From NCBI GenBank assembly GCA_900315075.1, contig OMXV01000008.1:36198-100197 (forward strand): a stretch of DNA of 64,000 nucleotides. Reading direction: 5' to 3'. Made by a program: the position numbers and the translations under genes. The DNA comes from an uncultured Prevotellaceae bacterium (lineage in GTDB: Bacteria; Bacteroidota; Bacteroidia; Bacteroidales; Bacteroidaceae). Positions 52,782 through 59,673 of this stretch are shown piece by piece. Below the pieces are notes generated by a model. It searched no databases, had not been told where the DNA came from, and saw nothing but the letters and a program-made list of their open reading frames with translations. Numbering within the stretch: position 1 is the first letter of the stretch; each line of letters starts with the position of its first letter.

Positions 52782-53984
52782 CTACCCCAGCAATGCCTCT
52801 ATCATCTCCTTATGATGCCCTGGGATGACGATGTGATGATTTCCTATAGGATTTGTCAAAAAATAAGTGGATTGGGCAGGATTATCCAATTGAATGGCAA
52901 ACTGCGTGCGACACAGGTCTTGACGTGCCTCACACCTGAGGAGTGTGCCCTCAGCCACGAAATAACGGGAGAGATCTCCTGCCACCTTGAAAACGGTGAC
53001 TGCCCCTGGGGTCATATATCCCCGTATGCCCACACCGATACCCGACTCAAAATGGGTGTCAAACTCATAGCGAGAAACCATGTCGAGTGGTATGGTACAA
53101 TGTGCCAACATCATCTCACCTGTCTCGGGGTTGATAGACGCAGGATTGGCCTGGAAACCCGACATGCCCGTTATTGCACGCGACACCATCATCGACACCA
53201 TAGCCGGCACATCTCCCTCACAACCAGCCACAAAACCCTCTGCATTGAGACGTGCCAATGCCAGACATCCTGTATTGCGAACGGCAGTGAGCAAATCGAA
53301 ACAGCGGATGGTAAAACCATTCAGGCTATATTTTTCTATAATTTGCCTTAAAGCATGATAAATGCGAACAGCTCCAGGAAGCGAAGACTTCACCGCTTCG
53401 TTATCACCGACAAAAGCCAGTTGTGGGTCGGGCATCGTCTCTGGCAAGGAGGAAATCTCGTCGATAAGTTGCTGCATCTTCACATCCACCAATTGCAAAC
53501 CCAATTGGCGAGCAAGCACATCCTTGTTGCCTTGACTGGCAATCAACCAATCTGAAGGTTGGCCGATGACACCAAGACGCTTACCACGAAGCCAAGAATA
53601 AACCTCCCCTATCCTGGTCAACAACTGTATTCTCTTTGACACATAGTCAGTGGTGCCGTGGATAATTTCACCTGCAATCCCCTGTTGCCGGAGATACGAT
53701 AGAATCTCTATTGATGCCGCCAACGAATTGCTCTGCCCCGACGCCAACAAATAGAAGGGACGGGGAGAACGTTGTCTAAGTTCGGACAACAATCGCAGAA
53801 AAAGGCCTTCCGTACCACCCGTGCGAACAAAAATTAAATCGAGGGCATGACTACCATAGTCGGCATAATTGCCACCTCGAAAGTCGTATTCTATCCCAAG
53901 TGTCGCTAAAAATTCTTTTGTAACATGGGCCACGGCAGCCTCGTCGTGCAAACCAGACGTCAAAGTATAAATTGCTATTTTCAT
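52782..53984 (-). CDS. L-fucose isomerase-like protein
   Basis: 400 residues from the ATG at 53984 (MKIAIYTLTSGLHDEAAV). An earlier in-frame start at 54023 overlaps the promoter and is rejected. The N-terminal Rossmann-like part contains IFVRTGGTEGLFLRLLSEL, and the C-terminal part shows NPASINPETGEMMLAHCTIPLDM (in pieces), EFDTHFESGIGVGIRGY and GNHHIVIPGH. These match the fucose/arabinose isomerase superfamily (COG2407 type). It is shorter than true FucI (about 590), so the substrate is uncertain. It could handle fucose or another sugar released by the enzymes downstream. Confidence 0.8.
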   Translation of the reverse strand: MKIAIYTLTSGLHDEAAVAHVTKEFLATLGIEYDFRGGNYADYGSHALDLIFVRTGGTEGLFLRLLSELRQRSPRPFYLLASGQSNSLAASIEILSYLRQQGIAGEIIHGTTDYVSKRIQLLTRIGEVYSWLRGKRLGVIGQPSDWLIASQGNKDVLARQLGLQLVDVKMQQLIDEISSLPETMPDPQLAFVGDNEAVKSSLPGAVRIYHALRQIIEKYSLNGFTIRCFDLLTAVRNTGCLALARLNAEGFVAGCEGDVPAMVSMMVSRAITGMSGFQANPASINPETGEMMLAHCTIPLDMVSRYEFDTHFESGIGVGIRGYMTPGAVTVFKVAGDLSRYFVAEGTLLRCEARQDLCRTQFAIQLDNPAQSTYFLTNPIGNHHIVIPGHHKEMIEALLG

Positions 53985-54020
53985 CGTAATGGATATTAGA
54001 GGATTGTTGCAAAGATTTGA

Positions 54021-54028
54021 CAAAGATA
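54021..54028 (-). promoter_or_regulatory. -7 box for the isomerase-like gene
   Basis: CAAAGATA is TATCTTTG on the minus strand, about 37 bases from the ATG at 53984. It overlaps the rejected start at 54023. Confidence 0.5.
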
Positions 54029-54093
54029 GTGTTTTTTAAGGAAACATCATACTTTTTAAGTCACAAACTAACTAATAATTAGAAAATTAGCCG

Positions 54094-54190
54094 TACCTTT
54101 GCCAAAAATATGCTACATCTCAGCAAAATAAGCAAGCTTTATTGCATTCGATTTGCTATATTTTTGCATAAAATATGCTACATCTCAGCA
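54094..54190 (+). promoter_or_regulatory. Duplicated promoter of the esterase gene
   Basis: Two -7 boxes, TACCTTTG (54094-54101) and TATTTTTG (54159-54166), lie 65 bases apart. Each is followed at the same distance by an identical 21-base stretch (54105-54125 and 54170-54190) beginning AAAATATGCTACATC. Both predicted transcripts would start with the same sequence. Confidence 0.7.
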
Positions 54191-54217
54191 CTTTTACGGA
54201 TAACGAACATTGACAAA

Positions 54218-55036
54218 ATGAAAAAAGCACTATTCATATTACTGCTACTATTCACAGGGATTTACCTTCATGCCCAAAATAGCCCCGGGGGGAAATTCAT
54301 CACCAAATATCGAGCCGTACCCAACAACTACAATTTCTGGGTTTATACCCCTGAAGACTATGAACCAGGAGGCCATCCACTGCCGCTGGTCATCTTTTTG
54401 CACGGCAGAAGCCTCTGTGGCACCGACCTTAACAAAGTGAAACGCTATGGAGTGCTCAATGCCATCGAACGAGGGAAAATCGTTCCAGCCTTTGTACTGG
54501 CGCCACAAAATCCCGGTGGTTCGTGGAACCCACAGAAACTCTATGCCCTGCTGGAATGGATGGAGGCCAACTACCCCATCGACAGCACACGTGTCTATGT
54601 ACTCGGCATGAGCCTTGGGGGCTATGGCACCATGGACTTCGCTGGTACCTACCCCGATAAGATTGCCGCAGCTATGGCCCTTTGTGGAGGCACGACCCTC
54701 CGCGACAGCCAGAAAGACGGATTAGGGCGACTTCCGCTATGGATCATGCACGGCACCGCCGACCGCGCCGTCCCTGTCAGTTGTTCGAAAACCGTGGTGG
54801 AATACCTTCAAAAAAACAAAGAAGACTCGTTGTTACGCTACTGGTGGTTGCCTGGTGCCTCGCACGGCATCTTAGCACGGCTATTCTATCTGCAAAAGAC
54901 CTACGACTGGCTCTTCACACACTCCTTGGGCGACAATCCTCGTGTCGTGGACCGCTCATTCGACATCACCATGGATGACATCAAAACCACATACGAAGAA
55001 CTGAAATGGTCGAAGGATATGTTTGAAGACGACTAA
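54218..55036 (+). CDS. Secreted alpha/beta-hydrolase, esterase type
   Basis: 272 residues from the ATG at 54218, which begins the signal peptide (MKKALFILLLLFTGIYLHAQ). A frame from 54110 would run through the second promoter and is rejected. Catalytic triad: S132 in GMSLGGYG, D182 in HGTADRAVP and H216 in PGASHG; the oxyanion region is IFLHGRSL. It resembles PHB-depolymerase/feruloyl-esterase-like enzymes of Bacteroidetes, which remove acyl groups from polysaccharides or oligosaccharides. Substrate not evident. Confidence 0.87.
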   Translation: MKKALFILLLLFTGIYLHAQNSPGGKFITKYRAVPNNYNFWVYTPEDYEPGGHPLPLVIFLHGRSLCGTDLNKVKRYGVLNAIERGKIVPAFVLAPQNPGGSWNPQKLYALLEWMEANYPIDSTRVYVLGMSLGGYGTMDFAGTYPDKIAAAMALCGGTTLRDSQKDGLGRLPLWIMHGTADRAVPVSCSKTVVEYLQKNKEDSLLRYWWLPGASHGILARLFYLQKTYDWLFTHSLGDNPRVVDRSFDITMDDIKTTYEELKWSKDMFEDD

Positions 55037-55090
55037 CCTTCTCTATCAAAACTTGAATCATTCAAATTACATACTAAAAACATATCTAAA

Positions 55091-55798
55091 ATGAAAACCT
55101 ACCACATCTTTCGACCACTGTTTTTGCTCTCCCTGTTTATCTGTGGAATCAATCATTGTAAAGCTATGAATATCTCCGACGATTCGCAAGACGACATCCC
55201 CGACCGTCTTACTTTCGGTTTAGTAGGCGACGTAAAGGAAGTGCAAATCTCCATTACCGACAATTCCGACGACATGGTTGACGACCCTATCAACGAAGAG
55301 CAAGTGATGACCTTCGACAAAGAGGGACGTGTGACACGTGACATTCATGACTGTGAATATGTATATGATACGCAGGGCAGGTTCATCAAGGGAGAGAAAG
55401 AATATACAAAAATGGTACGTGACAAAAAAGGACGCATCAAATCTTATGAAACCCGCCTGGATGATGAAGACGCTGAATGCTACTGTTACACTTACGAATA
55501 CGACTTAAACGGGAGGCCGACAACGATAGGACTTCAGTTGTGGGAGGGTGTTTATACCCACACTTTCACCTATTCTGGCGATAACATCTATCCTGACAAA
55601 CTCGTCATCGAAGGGGATGAACAAGGCGACCACTACACCATCGTAACCACCTATGAATACAAAGCCTTTGACAAATATGGCAACTGGACGGAGCGCGTAT
55701 GCAACACCGAGAGTCGTATATCCAGCGAGGGAGTTGAAGGTGTGACTCAAGAAAGCATGTCCACGCTGGAACAGCGCGAAATCACCTATTATGAATAA
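55091..55798 (+). CDS. Small secreted protein with YD/RHS-like repeats
   Basis: 235 residues. A hydrophobic N-terminus (LFLLSLFICGINHCKA) is a signal peptide and could be a lipoprotein signal with the cysteine at 23. The mature protein has repeated turn motifs of the YD type: FDKEGRVTRD, YVYDTQGRFIKG, RDKKGRIKSYE, YEYDLNGRPTTI and FDKYGNWTERV. Such repeats make beta-hairpins, as in RHS proteins, but the protein is short and has no RHS core. I know no function. It follows the esterase by 54 bases and is convergent with the DUF2490 gene. Confidence 0.75.
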   Translation: MKTYHIFRPLFLLSLFICGINHCKAMNISDDSQDDIPDRLTFGLVGDVKEVQISITDNSDDMVDDPINEEQVMTFDKEGRVTRDIHDCEYVYDTQGRFIKGEKEYTKMVRDKKGRIKSYETRLDDEDAECYCYTYEYDLNGRPTTIGLQLWEGVYTHTFTYSGDNIYPDKLVIEGDEQGDHYTIVTTYEYKAFDKYGNWTERVCNTESRISSEGVEGVTQESMSTLEQREITYYE

Positions 55799-55807
55799 AA
55801 ACTGCGT

Positions 55808-56611
55808 TTAGAACTTCAACTGGTATGACAAGCCCACATAGTGACGGTTGACCTCATTATCATCGTCGCTGTTTACATGTTGATAGCGGTAATAAAGCCC
55901 CATACTGTGTTGCTTGTTGATTTTATAATCATACCCTATGGTATAGCGAACTTTCTGTAAATCCATACCATTAAACAATTCAACGCTGGCATAGGGAGTG
56001 ATAGGGAAGCCCTTTGTCTTATACTCTACTTGCAAACGACTGCGAAGCACAAATTTGTTCTTCGACTTATAGGTATGTGATGTTCCATCGGAAAAGCCCT
56101 CTGCGATATACTCCTCTTCGTCTTCATCAAAATAGATGGTACGTGAGTCTATCGTCCGTTCTGGCTTATAAGTGTATTGGGCACGCTCACGCAACGAGAA
56201 GTCTAATTTTCCAATCTTATAACTACCTGTAAGCGAGAATTGGAAACGATGACGGCTGCCCCAATACTCAGCACTCCTCTTGAGCGTACCTACGTCGAGA
56301 ATACCTTTGGTGACCTCCACATCATCCTCGTCATAGTAGGACAATTTCTCATTGTTGTCGTAAAGGAATATATAGCCCGCTGATGCCTTCAACCATGAAG
56401 TCAGTTTATAAGAGGCATTGACACCGGCCGACCACCTGTCGGTGGTTTTCACATCGTCGCGTGTGCGCATCTCTGCCTCGATACCCACAGATAATTTCTT
56501 GTTAACCTTATGGTCGGCCTCAACGGAAAGAATTGTTCCGAAGTCGTCACTTTGTGCCAATGCCGCCACAGGAAGCATCATCAGAACTATGGAAAAGAGC
56601 TTAAGTTTCAT
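55808..56611 (-). CDS. DUF2490 outer-membrane beta-barrel protein
   Basis: 267 residues with signal peptide MKLKLFSIVLMMLPVAALAQ. The mature part alternates polar and aromatic residues in short strands (SVGIEAEMRTRDDV, KASAGYIFLYDN, KNKFVLRSRLQVEY) and ends with the barrel signature YVGLSYQLKF. DUF2490 proteins are small outer-membrane barrels of unknown function. It lies downstream of the DUF4956 and VTC genes. Confidence 0.85.
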   Translation of the reverse strand: MKLKLFSIVLMMLPVAALAQSDDFGTILSVEADHKVNKKLSVGIEAEMRTRDDVKTTDRWSAGVNASYKLTSWLKASAGYIFLYDNNEKLSYYDEDDVEVTKGILDVGTLKRSAEYWGSRHRFQFSLTGSYKIGKLDFSLRERAQYTYKPERTIDSRTIYFDEDEEEYIAEGFSDGTSHTYKSKNKFVLRSRLQVEYKTKGFPITPYASVELFNGMDLQKVRYTIGYDYKINKQHSMGLYYRYQHVNSDDDNEVNRHYVGLSYQLKF

Positions 56612-56624
56612 TATTGGGGAGGTG

Positions 56625-56730
56625 TTATTTAGTTAGGAGTTAGAAGTTAGAAGTTAGAAGTTAGAAGTTAAGTTTAAGAGTTAGAAGTTAGGTCGCCCTT
56701 CGGAGAGGGATTGGGGGTGAGGCTTCAAAT
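56625..56730. repeat. AGTTAGAAGTTAG tandem plus CCCCCAATCCC element
   Basis: Five AGTTAGA units and a CTTCGGAGAGGGATTGGGGG element lie directly after the DUF4956 stop. The second element is a relative of the one that encodes the C-terminus of the VTC protein. Confidence 0.8.
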
Positions 56731-56731
56731 T

Positions 56732-57397
56732 CTACGCCCCATTCAATTCACTGGCACGGAGTTTGGTCTTGTTATCAACAGAATTGGTGGCACGGCCTTT
56801 GTCTGAGTAATAGACTTTGAGCACGGCCATGTCGCGTAGCAAGTCAAGCCCCCCAACCTCTACTTTGATAACATCCATTCCTGTGCGCTCCTTCAAGTCG
56901 GCAATAAGTTCCTCACGACGCTCTGGTTTGATGAGTTCAATGCGGTCATACTGAATCAGTTTGATAGACACCACTTTAAGCCGTTTTTCACAAATCCAGA
57001 CAGAGAATACGATGACTGCATTGGTAATGAGCAATTCGGTATAGGTCATCGTAGATGCAAGAGCGTTGACCACAGAAAGGCAGATAATCAAGAAGAGGTA
57101 AGTCATCTCCCTCACTGGCATGGCATCAGTTCGATACCGCATGATACTGAAAATACCAAACAGACCTATACCCACGCCGATACCTGTCTTTCCTTTCATA
57201 TCCTCCAAGACAAAAATCATGAAGAAGACGATAAAGAAAATCGATATACCTATCAGTATGTAGGTGAAGTAGAAGTCACGTCTTTTACTCTTCTGATAAT
57301 ACAATCTGTCAACTATAATCCAGTTAACTACTACGCATATCAAGAAGCGTATTAACATCTCGCCGAAATTGAGTGATATACCAAACAAATTTGCCAT
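56732..57397 (-). CDS. DUF4956 membrane protein
   Basis: 221 residues. Four predicted membrane segments in the first 135 residues (for example MLIRFLICVVVNWIIV and YILIGISIFFIVFFMIFV), with the family motif GIGVGIGLFGIFSIMRYRTD, then a small soluble domain (LIADLKERTGMDVIKVEVGGLD). DUF4956 genes often sit beside VTC-domain polyphosphate polymerase genes, as here. Membrane scaffold or channel role is only inferred. Confidence 0.87.
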   Translation of the reverse strand: MANLFGISLNFGEMLIRFLICVVVNWIIVDRLYYQKSKRRDFYFTYILIGISIFFIVFFMIFVLEDMKGKTGIGVGIGLFGIFSIMRYRTDAMPVREMTYLFLIICLSVVNALASTMTYTELLITNAVIVFSVWICEKRLKVVSIKLIQYDRIELIKPERREELIADLKERTGMDVIKVEVGGLDLLRDMAVLKVYYSDKGRATNSVDNKTKLRASELNGA

Positions 57398-57409
57398 TAT
57401 ATGATATTA

Positions 57410-57565
57410 TTTAATTTTAGTAGTTTGGGAGTTTAGACAATACTATTGAAAATTGAGGATTAAAAATTGAAGGGGAGTTAAAGGGACGATACCATTGCAA
57501 ATTATGGTGTCATAAAACCAAGTATCTACTCCCCTCTCCCCCTGGAGAGGGGTTGGGGGTGAGGC
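57410..57565. repeat. Composite repeat including the translated CCCCCAACCCC element
   Basis: In transcript direction: CACCCCCAACCCCTCTCC then its partial inverse, GTCCC, CTTTAACTCC, CAATTTTTAATCC and CTAAACTCCCAAAC units. The first element lies inside the 3' end of the VTC gene. Confidence 0.8.
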
Positions 57566-58301
57566 CCGCAATCTTCCTGATGTCTATGAGCTTTGGTTTA
57601 AAGCGATTCACATGGAGGATGGGGTTTGTGAGAGCCGACCCCATGCAATATTTGCTGAAGCCATGGGGGAAGACTCTCAATAGTCGTAGCATCTCCAAGA
57701 TAGGCGAATAGCAAAGTCCGTCGCGCTTGAGTTCCACGATCACCAATGGGTCCATCTGTCGTTCTATTCCTGAAACAAGATTAGTGAAATGCAGATTACT
57801 GTCGATAGTAAGCCTTTCCGTCTTTGCTTTGTTAACCAGCGTGATACGGTCGAAACTATTCTGCAAGGCAGGCATGAGCGTTGCGACATCATACCTCAAA
57901 TGCTTTGCCAGAAATTCCTGACGCTCGCTACCCTCCAGTCCCATCTGCTCTACACGCATACGCTTTTTCTTGGTCCGTCCATGATTGTTTTTCGTCTTTA
58001 CCTCCATAAACTGAAGGTTGCTACTGACGTAGGTACGGAAACGTATCTTCTGGCGATTGGCATGTCCATGCTGATGGGTATAAAACATGTCGTAGTCGGT
58101 GGTATCGTAATAAGTAGTTTCATATCGCATATTACGTTCACCATCTATTTCCTGCGCCCAATAATCCTCCTTGGCCATTTCGAGCAATCGCAAGAGCACC
58201 GGCATCGTCGTGACGAATTTGGTGTCGATACGATTCATGAGTCTTATACTGCTCATTTCATCGAGAGTGATTTTGTCGTATTGCGCCAAGAGTTGGTTCA
58301 T
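57510..58301 (-). CDS. VTC-domain polyphosphate polymerase-like protein
   Basis: 263 residues from the ATG at 58301. A start at 58325 falls inside the -7 box and is rejected. VTC tunnel-fold motifs are RLMNRIDTKFVT, RYETTYYDT, QKIRFRTYV, FMEVKTKNNHGRTKKKR and VIVELKRDGL. In yeast Vtc4 this domain makes polyphosphate from ATP on a basic tunnel; bacterial single-domain versions are less studied. The C-terminal residues GLTPNPSPGGEGSRYLVL come from an intergenic repeat and are not part of the domain. Operon partner of DUF4956 downstream. Confidence 0.85.
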   Translation of the reverse strand: MNQLLAQYDKITLDEMSSIRLMNRIDTKFVTTMPVLLRLLEMAKEDYWAQEIDGERNMRYETTYYDTTDYDMFYTHQHGHANRQKIRFRTYVSSNLQFMEVKTKNNHGRTKKKRMRVEQMGLEGSERQEFLAKHLRYDVATLMPALQNSFDRITLVNKAKTERLTIDSNLHFTNLVSGIERQMDPLVIVELKRDGLCYSPILEMLRLLRVFPHGFSKYCMGSALTNPILHVNRFKPKLIDIRKIAGLTPNPSPGGEGSRYLVL

Positions 58302-58322
58302 GTGGAAAGCATTATTGTGATG

Positions 58323-58330
58323 CAAAGATA
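58323..58330 (-). promoter_or_regulatory. -7 box for the VTC gene set
   Basis: CAAAGATA is TATCTTTG on the minus strand. The leader is about 15 nt to the ATG at 58301. Confidence 0.55.
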
Positions 58331-58398
58331 GCTACGATCCTCACACAAATGCAAGAAATATCAACAAAAAGCCTATTTAGTTCAGTGAAATCATGTAT

Positions 58399-59412
58399 TT
58401 ATCCTTTCACGTTGCCAACACTGACGAGGTATTCTGCAATCTGTACGGCATTGAGAGCCGCACCCTTGCGGATTTGGTCACCACTGAGCCATAGGGTGAG
58501 TCCGCAGTCACTGGCAATGTCGTTGCGCACACGTCCCACAAAGATATTGTCACGCCCTGCAGTGTCGAGAGGCATGGGATAAACAAGATTGGCAGGGTCG
58601 TCGCACAATGTACAGCCTGGTGCTGCCGCAATGGCTGCCTGTGCCTGCTCCACGCTAATCGGGCTTTCCGTCTCTATCCATACACTCTCAGAATGTGACC
58701 TAAGAGATGACACACGCACACAAGTAGCAGAGCAACGCACATCGGAATGCATGATTTTGCGTGTCTCATTAAACATTTTCATCTCCTCTTTGGTATAACC
58801 ATTGGGCTGGAACACATCGATCTGAGGAATGACATTATAGGCCAACTGGTGAGGGAATTTCTTCACAGTGACGGGCTTATTCTCCACAATTTCACGATAT
58901 TGCTGCTCCAGTTCAGCCATGGCAGCTGCTCCAGCGCCACTGGCACTCTGATAACTTGACACATGAATACGGCGGATGTGCGACAGATTCTCCAATGGCT
59001 GAAGCACCACCACCATCATTATCGTGGTACAGTTGGGGTTGGCAATGATACCACGTGGACGCACCAATGCATCGGCGGCATTGCACTCAGGCACCACCAA
59101 GGGCACATCGTCGTCCATGCGGAAAGCACTGGAATTGTCGATCATCACAGCACCATATTTGGTGATGGTATCGGCAAACTCCTTAGAAGTGCCTGCACCA
59201 GCAGAAGTGAAGGCGATATCCACATCCCGGAAATCATCGTTGTGCTGCAACAGCTTCACTTCAGACTCTTTACCCTTAAACTCATATTTACGACCGGCAC
59301 TGCGCTCCGAACCGAAAAGCACAAGGTCATCAATGGGAAAATCACGCTCGGCAAGCACACGCAGGAACTCTTGTCCCACGGCACCACTTGCACCCACAAT
59401 TGCTACTTTCAT
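58399..59412 (-). CDS. asd: Aspartate-semialdehyde dehydrogenase
   Basis: 337 residues, the usual length. Makes aspartate semialdehyde for lysine/diaminopimelate, threonine and methionine synthesis, using [23 protein letters not shown] is the nucleotide-binding loop, C128 in ANPNCTT is the catalytic cysteine, and the histidine in [11 protein letters not shown] is the likely base. [19 protein letters not shown] is conserved. Transcribed alone. Confidence 0.95.
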   Translation of the reverse strand: MKVAIVGASGAVGQEFLRVLAERDFPIDDLVLFGSERSAGRKYEFKGKESEVKLLQHNDDFRDVDIAFTSAGAGTSKEFADTITKYGAVMIDNSSAFRMDDDVPLVVPECNAADALVRPRGIIANPNCTTIMMVVVLQPLENLSHIRRIHVSSYQSASGAGAAAMAELEQQYREIVENKPVTVKKFPHQLAYNVIPQIDVFQPNGYTKEEMKMFNETRKIMHSDVRCSATCVRVSSLRSHSESVWIETESPISVEQAQAAIAAAPGCTLCDDPANLVYPMPLDTAGRDNIFVGRVRNDIASDCGLTLWLSGDQIRKGAALNAVQIAEYLVSVGNVKG

Positions 59413-59423
59413 ATTTTTATTTT

Positions 59424-59462
59424 TTTAGGAGTTACAGGAGTTTAGGAGTTACAGGTGTTCTG
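59424..59462. repeat. AGGAGTTACAGG repeat
   Basis: TTAGGAGTTACAGGAGTTTAG units between the asd start codon and its promoter, so within the predicted asd leader. Confidence 0.7.
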
Positions 59463-59554
59463 ACATCACCAAAAAAACCACAGACTTACTATTCTAATTG
59501 TATCGTTGAGGAATTCAGGCATTACCAAAAACCCATACACTCATTTTTTGACCG

Positions 59555-59562
59555 CAAAATTA
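59555..59562 (-). promoter_or_regulatory. -7 box for asd
   Basis: CAAAATTA is TAATTTTG on the minus strand. The leader would be about 136 nt and includes the AGGAGTTACAGG repeat. Confidence 0.45.
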
Positions 59563-59673
59563 CAACTTTTCATGCGATTTGTAGCAACTTTGCATTTTTT
59601 TTTGCAATTTTGCAACAGATTAGCACTATTTAGAGACATGCACTAACGAAATGTGCAAAATATTTGGAAAAAG

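Noticed and set aside
59653-59673. GTG start for the antiporter
   Set aside because: Possible, but the ATG at 59674 begins where I expect homologues to begin; left as an alternative.
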